Virus record (IMG/VR): IMGVR_UViG_3300046532_000597 | Span: 1 to 25,629 of that record | Source: a virus | Direction: 5' to 3' (one strand) | DNA length: 25,629 bases | Shown: piece after piece, positions 1 to 4,299 of the stretch | Layout: the number at the start of each line of letters is the position of its first letter | How positions within the stretch are numbered: position 1 is the stretch's first letter | Made by a program: the position numbers and the translations under genes | The notes under the pieces: model-generated | The model's database searches: none | Told to the model about the DNA's origin: nothing | What the model saw: only the letters and a program-made list of their open reading frames with translations

Positions 1-241
1 AAAATGCCGCGTCGCGGCTCAAGACGATAATTCCAGCGCCGCCACGGTATCCGTTGCCCTCGGCCACAGAAAAACGGCTGAGCGCGCCGCCATCCCCCGC
101 GATAAAGTAAGCGCCTTTTTTGGTGACGTAGAGGTGGCTGTTTTCATACCGGAAATCTGTCGCATATTCGTCATTCCCGGTGTCGCAGATTTTTTTAGCC
201 GTTTCCGTGTTGTACGTTTTTCCGTCAATAATGCGTTTCAT
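1..241 (-). CDS. Small conserved phage/bacterial protein of unknown function, 3' end cut by window edge
   Basis: An open frame read leftward from the ATG at 241 gives 80 codons with no stop before the window edge. It starts MKRIIDGKTYNTETAKKICD and continues with a YRYEN-like stretch, LYVTKKGAYFIAGDGGALS and GGAGIIVLS. I recognise this as a widespread family of small uncharacterised proteins: a start resembling K-I-I-D/N-G-K-x-Y-D/N-T-E-T-A, then a two-stranded 'LY.TK.GAYF..G.GG' core. No catalytic residues are evident. The start is supported by an AAGGAACC ribosome site just upstream and by the shared leader repeat at 260-289. It is the downstream member of the leftward gene group. No function can be assigned. 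Confidence 0.75.
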   Translation of the reverse strand, partial: MKRIIDGKTYNTETAKKICDTGNDEYATDFRYENSHLYVTKKGAYFIAGDGGALSRFSVAEGNGYRGGAGIIVLSRDAAF

Positions 242-259
242 AATTTGGTTCCTTGTGTT

Positions 260-289
260 GGTGTGTTGGATGGTAAGCGGTACATGATA
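260..289 (-). promoter_or_regulatory. 30-bp leader/promoter repeat, copy 1
   Basis: This 30-base stretch is identical to 1447-1476. Read leftward it begins TATCATGTACCGCTTACC and ends at the AACACACC that precedes the ribosome site of the gene starting at 241. The TATCAT could be a -10 element. A TTGACA lies upstream (leftward strand, 315-310), but 20 bases separate the two, which is long for a sigma-70 promoter. Exact conservation in front of two unrelated genes argues for a control signal: a promoter, an operator or a translation leader. Confidence 0.6.
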
Positions 290-296
290 GGGCCGC

Positions 297-332
297 CGGG
301 GCCATTAAGTGTCAACAACCGGCCCCGTTTTT
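297..332 (+). terminator. Possible rightward stem-loop with T-run
   Basis: CGGGGCC (297-303) and GGCCCCG (321-327) form a perfect 7-bp stem with a 17-base loop, followed by TTTTT on the + strand. The shape fits an intrinsic terminator, but it faces against the surrounding leftward genes and the loop is long. It may limit antisense transcription or act in the other direction as a leader hairpin. Confidence 0.3.
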
Positions 333-560
333 GGCGATGTCCTCCGCGATGTCCTCCGCGATTGATTCTGGCGAGGACGCTAATGTCCCAAGGATATTAA
401 CATATGCGTTTTCGTCACAGCCATGCCCTACATCGTCAATCCCCTTGACTATGGCTGTGGCGCGATCCTCCGCATCGTCATGATCTTTTCCCACCACCGC
501 ATCGTAAAACGATTCCCTTCCATCAGAAAAAAATGCTTCGAAAACGTATAGTTCTGTCAT
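312..560 (-). CDS. Small acidic hypothetical protein (82 aa)
   Basis: An 82-residue leftward protein starts MTELYVFEAFFSDGRESFYD. It has an acidic N-terminal half and ends in short repeats (SIAEDIAEDIAKNGAGC); the DNA there contains an in-frame near-repeat GCGATGTCCTC. The start is supported by AAGGAAC about 9 bases upstream, within an ACACAACACAAGGAAC leader like those of neighbouring genes. No signal peptide, membrane segment or known motif is visible. The N-terminus (strand, 'DGRESFYDAVVGKDHDDAEDRA') looks like a small alpha/beta domain. I do not recognise the family. Its place among small leftward genes suggests an accessory or early role. Confidence 0.65.
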   Translation of the reverse strand: MTELYVFEAFFSDGRESFYDAVVGKDHDDAEDRATAIVKGIDDVGHGCDENAYVNILGTLASSPESIAEDIAEDIAKNGAGC

Positions 561-590
561 GGTCTCTGTTCCTTGTGTTGTGTGTTGGTC

Positions 591-824
591 TTAAACTTCC
601 ATTAGCGCGTCAATTTGCGCTTGTGGCACGGTTTCGACATTCAAACCAGCCAGCCATTTGTTAACGTGTTTGGACGTTGTGACGCTGTATTTTTCGGCGG
701 AGCGTATCCATTTGGATTTTTCAGCGTCAAAAGCGGCAACTGGTGTTTGGTAGGATACTAAAATGACTGTGCCGTCATCTTTGAGGATTTCGGTTTGGTT
801 CGGTGCGATTGGGTTGATTCTCAT
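591..824 (-). CDS. Conserved small phage protein, unknown function (77 aa)
   Basis: A 77-residue leftward protein. Residues 13-30 read like 'ILKDDGTVILVSYQTPVAA' and residues 46-59 contain YSVTTSKHVNKWLA, followed by a VPQAQIDALM tail. The pattern of a strand ending in SYxTPVA, then a Y-S-x-T-T-S-K-H-x-N-K-W helix start, then VPQxxID is one I associate with small conserved phage and prophage proteins of unknown function. The conserved K/H/W-rich element could be a nucleic-acid contact, but that is a guess. The start is preceded by AAAGGAACC, and the same 23 bases around the start and ribosome site recur at the gene starting at 1724. Confidence 0.7.
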   Translation of the reverse strand: MRINPIAPNQTEILKDDGTVILVSYQTPVAAFDAEKSKWIRSAEKYSVTTSKHVNKWLAGLNVETVPQAQIDALMEV

Positions 825-843
825 GGTTTTGGTTCCTTTGTGT
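821..843 (-). repeat. Ribosome-site leader repeat, copy 1
   Basis: These 23 bases are identical to 1721-1743. On the leftward strand they run ACACAAAGGAACCAAAACC into the ATG. They contain the Shine-Dalgarno site (AAGGA) with its spacer and start codon, so the unit is a reused translation-initiation cassette rather than coding homology. Confidence 0.7.
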
Positions 844-854
844 TGGGTGTTGTT

Positions 855-1430
855 TTAGCTTTGCGTCATTGGCTTATGGTTGCATGGGCAGATTGTCGCG
901 CCGTGCTTTTCAATGTTGGCGCGGCTTGTCCTGGCGATGTAGCCACAATCGCTGCACGCCATTTTGACCATTCGCGTTGTCTGTTTCTTGCGCTTGGTCA
1001 GATCAACGGCGGCGTGGGGGTAGTCGCCCAGATTTTCGATTATTGGCGCAACGTCATGTTTAAACGTATCGCTTGGTTGCGTTGCGGTCATCTTGCCAGT
1101 TAGCCCGATTGCAAGCGCCGTGCGTTTAAACGCCGCCCCATGCCCCGCTGCAATGCCTTCGATTGCGTGTACCATTTCGTGCGCTAAGATTGCCAAGACC
1201 TCGATGGGATCATCTTGGGACATACTAATAATCATTTCGGCGGTGCCGTCTGCACTGGCTGAGGGGTCAAAACATTGACCAATTACGCCTTTAGCGTTTT
1301 TGCCGCTGGCCCGGCTTGAAGGCCAGCTACAGGAAACGCGCCATTTTAAAGGCAGTGATTTTTCGAGTGGCGCAAAGAGTGCTGTTTCTAGGCCTTGCGC
1401 GGCTTGTGTTAACCATTGTTCGCGGTTCAT
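855..1430 (-). CDS. SprT-like zinc metallopeptidase with C-terminal zinc ribbon
   Basis: A 191-residue leftward protein. The zinc-metallopeptidase signature HEMVH lies at residues 84-88 in the setting 'VLAILAHEMVHAIEG', with a likely third ligand at H97 (GHGAAF). The C-terminus has C159-x2-C162 and C181-x-C183, a zinc-ribbon arrangement (ACSDCGYIARTSR...CPC) as in SprT/SPRTN-like proteins. The cellular relatives process DNA-protein crosslinks; in a phage the target is unknown. The ATG at 1430 is chosen because AGGAC sits just upstream and the 30-bp leader repeat (1447-1476) lies right before it. The frame stays open upstream to 1499 only because it reads through that leader. All visible catalytic and zinc-binding positions are present, so it is likely active. 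Confidence 0.85.
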   Translation of the reverse strand: MNREQWLTQAAQGLETALFAPLEKSLPLKWRVSCSWPSSRASGKNAKGVIGQCFDPSASADGTAEMIISMSQDDPIEVLAILAHEMVHAIEGIAAGHGAAFKRTALAIGLTGKMTATQPSDTFKHDVAPIIENLGDYPHAAVDLTKRKKQTTRMVKMACSDCGYIARTSRANIEKHGATICPCNHKPMTQS

Positions 1431-1446
1431 TTTGTGTCCTCGTGTC

Positions 1447-1476
1447 GGTGTGTTGGATGGTAAGCGGTACATGATA
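1447..1476 (-). promoter_or_regulatory. 30-bp leader/promoter repeat, copy 2
   Basis: Identical to 260-289 over 30 bases and placed the same way, about 16 bases upstream of the SprT-like start. Just upstream on the leftward strand is a small GC hairpin (CCCGG-TTTCG-CCGGG, 1492-1478) that abuts the TATCAT. Copy 1 also abuts GC-rich DNA at this point. Confidence 0.6.
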
Positions 1477-1499
1477 ACCCGGCGAAACCGGGCTACCAT

Positions 1500-1724
1500 T
1501 TAACGCCCTAGTGGTCCTAAGCTACCTTCAAATTCAAGCTGATCAAGCGCTTCTGAGGTTGCACGCCATTCGGTGACATTACCCCCACACGCGGATGCCA
1601 CTCTGTCCGCTTCTTCACGTGTGAAAAAATCGCCAGCGTCTTGCTCATACGTGCGAGACCCGCCCGCCATGTTCAAGCTCGTGATGGAAGTGACGCTGTA
1701 AACCGTGGTGGTGGTTGTGGTCAT
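1500..1724 (-). CDS. Small hypothetical protein (74 aa)
   Basis: A 74-residue leftward protein starts MTTTTTTVYSVTSITSLNMA, followed by 'DAGDFFTREEADRVASACGGNVTEWRATSEALDQL'. The second half looks like a short helix (TREEADRVASA) plus strand, a common layout in small phage proteins in which an 'F.T.EEA' helix flanks a sheet. The Thr-rich start comes from a repetitive GTGGTGGTTGTGG stretch on the + strand. The start is supported by AAAGGAACC and by the leader repeat shared with the gene at 824. I see no catalytic motif or membrane segment and do not recognise the family. Confidence 0.6.
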   Translation of the reverse strand: MTTTTTTVYSVTSITSLNMAGGSRTYEQDAGDFFTREEADRVASACGGNVTEWRATSEALDQLEFEGSLGPLGR

Positions 1725-1743
1725 GGTTTTGGTTCCTTTGTGT
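1721..1743 (-). repeat. Ribosome-site leader repeat, copy 2
   Basis: Identical to 821-843 over 23 bases, again covering the ATG, spacer and AAGGA site of a small leftward gene. The sequence farther upstream (ACTGAAACACACC) also recurs before the gene starting at 2003, so leaders appear to be built from reused pieces. Confidence 0.7.
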
Positions 1744-1775
1744 CGGTGTGTTTCAGTAATTTCAGTATTAGTGGT

Positions 1776-2003
1776 TTAAGCAAATTTATCAAAGGCGTCT
1801 AGGTTGTCCATAAACCTATTATCTGCGGTCCATCGCCCCCATTCACCTGCCGCTATCAGGGCGTCCTTCGCCTCCTCCCATCGGTCTATAAGGTCAAGGC
1901 TTTTTGCGCTACTTATTGACGGTACACACGAGCGGGCTATATGCGCTGCAAGCGTGTTGTTTATTTTGGACATCTTGGCGCGGAGCGTTTCTTCTTTGGT
2001 CAT
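1776..2003 (-). CDS. Small hypothetical protein, first gene of the leftward group (75 aa)
   Basis: A 75-residue leftward protein, largely helical and charged: MTKEETLRAKMSKINNTLAA, then 'SLDLIDRWEEAKDALIAAGEWGRW' and an acidic end. The start at 2003 is preferred over an in-frame ATG at 2060 because TAAGGAGG (2020-2013) lies 9 bases upstream, the strongest ribosome site in the leftward group; the longer form would span that site and the presumed promoter. No known domain is recognised. Being nearest the divergent control region, it is probably the first gene transcribed leftward. Confidence 0.65.
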   Translation of the reverse strand: MTKEETLRAKMSKINNTLAAHIARSCVPSISSAKSLDLIDRWEEAKDALIAAGEWGRWTADNRFMDNLDAFDKFA

Positions 2004-2030
2004 TGTTTCGGCCCTCCTTAGGTGTGTTTC

Positions 2031-2045
2031 AGTGATACCACTATA
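2031..2045 (-). promoter_or_regulatory. Candidate leftward -10 with overlapping inverted repeat
   Basis: On the leftward strand TATAGT (2045-2040) resembles a -10 box upstream of the gene starting at 2003. It overlaps the interrupted palindrome AGTG-ATAC-CACT (2031-2042), which could bind a dimeric regulator. No convincing -35 is seen at 16-18 bases, so this is tentative. Confidence 0.35.
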
Positions 2046-2085
2046 CACGCATCGTGACACATTAATACCCCTAAATTGGGATTAT

Positions 2086-2112
2086 TTGATTTATTTTTTA
2101 AGCTGTTGTAAT
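2086..2112 (+). promoter_or_regulatory. Candidate rightward promoter before terminase genes
   Basis: TTGATT (2086-2091) and TGTAAT (2107-2112) lie 15 bases apart in a distinctly AT-rich stretch between the divergent genes, about 28 bases upstream of the small terminase start. The spacing is short for sigma-70, so the exact boxes are uncertain, but the region must hold rightward initiation if the operon starts here. Confidence 0.35.
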
Positions 2113-2139
2113 GTCGGGATAAATTGGAAAGGGTTTTGG

Positions 2140-2466
2140 ATGGAAAATAAATTAGTGAGAAATATGCCCCCCGCTCGCGGCGCTGGCCGTCCGAAAGGCG
2201 CTCCGAATAAATCAACGGCGCTTTTGAAGGACGCGATTTTGCAAGCGGCTGAGCTTGCTGGCGATAAAGGCGGCATGGTTAATTATCTTCTAAAGCAAGC
2301 GCATGAGAATCCCATTGCTTTCATGGGGTTAATGGGGAAGGTGCTGCCTTTGCAAGTGGTTGCTGACATTACGCAACGGGTTGCCATTGTGACTGAAACG
2401 ATCATGACGCCAATCGAATGGGAAAAACAATGGGCGGATCACCACAGCGACAACCCACCGCATTAG
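2140..2466 (+). CDS. Probable terminase small subunit
   Basis: A 108-residue protein directly upstream of, and overlapping, terL. The N-terminus carries a basic glycine/proline motif RGAGRPKGAPNKST (about residues 13-26), typical of DNA-binding arms in phage small terminase-like proteins. A helical stretch follows (ALLKDAILQAAELAGDKGGM...NYLLKQAHENPIAFMGLMGK). Its expected role is to recognise the packaging site and load phage DNA onto TerL as an oligomer. The call rests on position and this motif, not on a clear family match. The start at 2140 has GGAAAGGG upstream; the open frame extends back to 1804 but would run antisense through the leftward gene. An alternative ATG at 2164 has a weaker ribosome site. 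Confidence 0.65.
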   Translation: MENKLVRNMPPARGAGRPKGAPNKSTALLKDAILQAAELAGDKGGMVNYLLKQAHENPIAFMGLMGKVLPLQVVADITQRVAIVTETIMTPIEWEKQWADHHSDNPPH

Positions 2467-3941
2467 TCGCCTGGGCACCATTTAGTAGGCCGCAATCCCA
2501 GCTTTTAAGCTGCCCAGCGGACGAGATATTCTTCGGCGGCGCTCGCGGTGGGGGCAAAACTGACGGGATGCTTGGTAAATTTGCAATAAAATCAAGCACT
2601 TACGGCAAGGATGCCGTTGGCATATTCTTCCGCAGCACCCGCGAGGATTTGAAGGAGGCGGTTGAGCGATCAAAGGACATTTACACGCCTTTGGGTGCCA
2701 AATATGTTGATAGGCAGTGGACCTTCCCAACTGGTGCGCGGCTCAAGTTCGAATACCTCGAGCGCGACAAGGACGCCCAGAATTATCAGGGGCATTCATA
2801 TACTGATCTATTTTTTGAAGAGCTTACGAACTGGGCAAGCCCGGACCCGATCAATAAACTTCGCGCCACTCTTAGATCGTCGTCCGGCGTGCCCTGCCAA
2901 CTCCACGCCACAGGCAACCCAGGCGGTCCAGGTCACCAGTGGGTTAAGGCGCGCTATATCGATCCCTGCCCCACAGGCGGCAAAATGTTGTGGGAAGAAT
3001 ACAAAAACCCTTTCACGGGCAAATCTGTCAAAATGTCGCGGGTGTTCATCCCGTCAAAGCTATCTGACAACCCAACACTGATGCGCGATCCCGGCTATGT
3101 GGCGCGGCTGTATCAGTCAGGCAGCGCGGAGCTAGTGCGGGCATGGCTGCATGGCGATTGGGATATTGTTGACGGCGCGTTTTTCGATTGCTGGAGTCCT
3201 GGCAAGCATATCGTCCGGCCCTTCCATATCCCTTCCGATTGGCTGAAATTCAGGTCATGCGATTGGGGCAGCGCCAAGCCCTTCAGTGTCGGATGGTGGG
3301 CGGTATGCCCGGAGTTGCACCACACCCAAGACGGCCATGTGATACCGCGCGGCGCTGTTATTAGATACCGCGAGTGGTACGGCGTAGCTAAAGACCCTAA
3401 CGGCGAGGTGCGCCCGGACGTTGGCCTAAAACTGACGGCGGAAGCAGTCGCGGAGGGCATCAAAACTAGGGATGAGGGCGATACGATAGCTTATAGCGTC
3501 ATTGACCCGGCGGCATTCAGTCAGGACGGCGGGCCGTCCATAGTCGAGCGCATGAAGATCAACTTCAGACGCGCCGACAATAAGAGGGCCGGAACCCGTG
3601 GCGCTATGGGCGGGTGGGATCAGATGCGGGCTAGGATGGTGGGTGAGGACTTAGGCGATCCACACGGCCAGCTTCCCATGATGTTTGTATTCAGCACTTG
3701 CACCGACTTCATTCGCACCGTCCCGGCATTGCAGCATGATAGCTCTAGGCCAGAAGACCTTGACACAAGCGCGGAGGATCACGCCGCAGATGAGGCCCGC
3801 TATGGCCTGATGAGTCGGCCTTATGTGCCCAAGTCGGATGCCCCCATCCTCAACCCCACCATGACTATCGGCGGCCCGTCCACCATGACTATGGCCGATC
3901 TGATTAAATCAGTCAGCAAGCGGCGGGCTAGGTATGATTGA
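2418..3941 (+). CDS. terL: Terminase large subunit (packaging ATPase/nuclease)
   Basis: A 507-residue protein that pumps DNA into the prohead and cuts the concatemer. Walker A is GARGGGKT (residues 41-48), Walker B LFFEE (131-135), and the coupling motif ATGNPGG (164-170). The RNase H-like nuclease domain shows the expected three acidic positions: D282 in CDWGS, D363 in VIDPA, and D454/D458 in the EDHAADEARYG segment. Length is normal for the family. The frame overlaps the small subunit gene by 49 bases. The ATG at 2418 lacks a clear ribosome site, and an ATG at 2430 is a possible start, so translation may depend on coupling to the upstream gene. All key residues are intact. Confidence 0.95.
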   Translation: MGKTMGGSPQRQPTALVAWAPFSRPQSQLLSCPADEIFFGGARGGGKTDGMLGKFAIKSSTYGKDAVGIFFRSTREDLKEAVERSKDIYTPLGAKYVDRQWTFPTGARLKFEYLERDKDAQNYQGHSYTDLFFEELTNWASPDPINKLRATLRSSSGVPCQLHATGNPGGPGHQWVKARYIDPCPTGGKMLWEEYKNPFTGKSVKMSRVFIPSKLSDNPTLMRDPGYVARLYQSGSAELVRAWLHGDWDIVDGAFFDCWSPGKHIVRPFHIPSDWLKFRSCDWGSAKPFSVGWWAVCPELHHTQDGHVIPRGAVIRYREWYGVAKDPNGEVRPDVGLKLTAEAVAEGIKTRDEGDTIAYSVIDPAAFSQDGGPSIVERMKINFRRADNKRAGTRGAMGGWDQMRARMVGEDLGDPHGQLPMMFVFSTCTDFIRTVPALQHDSSRPEDLDTSAEDHAADEARYGLMSRPYVPKSDAPILNPTMTIGGPSTMTMADLIKSVSKRRARYD

Positions 3942-3984
3942 GGCCAGCATACGACAAATGAAATTATTTTTATTCTGGAATGTC

Positions 3985-4019
3985 GCCAGAAGGCCAGAAA
4001 AGCCAGAAAGGCCAGAAAC
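3985..4019 (+). repeat. 9-base tandem repeats GCCAGAARR (element 1 left arm)
   Basis: Four consecutive units, GCCAGAAG, GCCAGAAAA, GCCAGAAAG and GCCAGAAAC, lie head to tail after terL. The last units form the left arm of the stem-loop at 3997-4055. The matching units in the second element (4088-4114) read GTCAGAAAG, GTCAGAAAG, GTCAGAAAC. Confidence 0.85.
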
Positions 4020-4055
4020 CTACCCGGTGGAGTTTCCGGCCTTTTTAGCTTTTTC
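3997..4055 (+). terminator. Long stem-loop 1 after terL, possible terminator
   Basis: The arms 3997-4019 and 4032-4055 can pair over about 23 positions. There are two mismatches (A4014 with C4037, C4004 with A4047) and one or two G-T wobbles. The loop is CTACCCGGTGGA. The inner GC-rich part, GGCC.GAAAC with GTTTC.GGCC, is followed by TTTTT, which fits an intrinsic terminator for terL. The stem continues through the T-run, however, which is more than a simple terminator needs. It is paralogous to the hairpin at 4097-4144. Confidence 0.6.
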
Positions 4056-4096
4056 GACTTGCAGCCTGCGGAAACTATTGGTTTAAGGTCAGAAAG

Positions 4097-4144
4097 GTCA
4101 GAAAGGTCAGAAACCTACCCGTTGGAGTTTCTGACCTTTCTGAC
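4097..4144 (+). other. Long stem-loop 2, paralogue of stem-loop 1
   Basis: The arms 4097-4114 and 4127-4144 pair perfectly over 18 bp, with the 12-base loop CTACCCGTTGGA, one base different from stem-loop 1. Where stem 1 has C-G pairs (4012/4039, 4003/4048), stem 2 has T-A pairs (4107/4134, 4098/4143), so both sides of the pair have changed together. Both elements are followed by GACTTGCA. There is no T-run after this stem, so a plain terminator is unlikely. A structured RNA, a packaging signal or a protein-binding cruciform are open options. Confidence 0.7.
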
Positions 4145-4179
4145 TTGCAAAAGTTCTTGATTTGGTACAATAATTATGA

Positions 4180-4299
4180 ATGTACGCCAAACCAAGCAAG
4201 AAAACTAAACCGAAGCCCGCTGCCAAGCCAAGCGCGAACCGCAGCGGCATGACGGCGGCGCTTGGCGGCAAGGTAAAAAAGGGCGGATATGCAGGATAA
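4180..4299 (+). CDS. Tiny lysine-rich protein overlapping the portal start (39 aa)
   Basis: An ATG at 4180 opens a 39-codon frame starting MYAKPSKKTKPKPAAKPSAN and ending KVKKGGYAG. It stops at 4297-4299, after the portal start codon at 4289, so the two frames overlap by 11 bases as in a translationally coupled pair. The composition is extreme: mostly Lys, Pro, Ala, Gly and Ser, with no acidic residue. Such a protein would be disordered and could bind nucleic acid. No good ribosome site precedes the start, and a competing ATG at 4176 opens only a 10-codon frame. I do not recognise a family with certainty. The tight linkage to the portal gene is the main support. Confidence 0.5.
   Translation: MYAKPSKKTKPKPAAKPSANRSGMTAALGGKVKKGGYAG

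Noticed and set aside
19-228. Leftward 69-codon frame
   Set aside because: It is out of frame with the leftward gene starting at 241, which has a ribosome site, a recognisable family start and an open frame to the edge.
1431-1499. N-terminal extension of the SprT-like protein
   Set aside because: The extra codons are the 30-bp leader repeat, also found non-coding before another gene, and the ribosome site at 1434-1440 supports the start at 1430.
1804-2139. Upstream extension of the small terminase frame
   Set aside because: It would run antisense through the leftward gene at 1776-2003 and the control region; the ATG at 2140 has a good ribosome site.
3985-4114. Short spaced repeats resembling a CRISPR array
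   Set aside because: Units are 9 bases in direct tandem with no spacers and form stem arms; no cas genes are nearby.
4145-4171. Promoter TTGCAA / TACAAT before the portal block
   Set aside because: The 15-base spacing and weak -35 make it too poor to list; a promoter here remains possible given the hairpins upstream.
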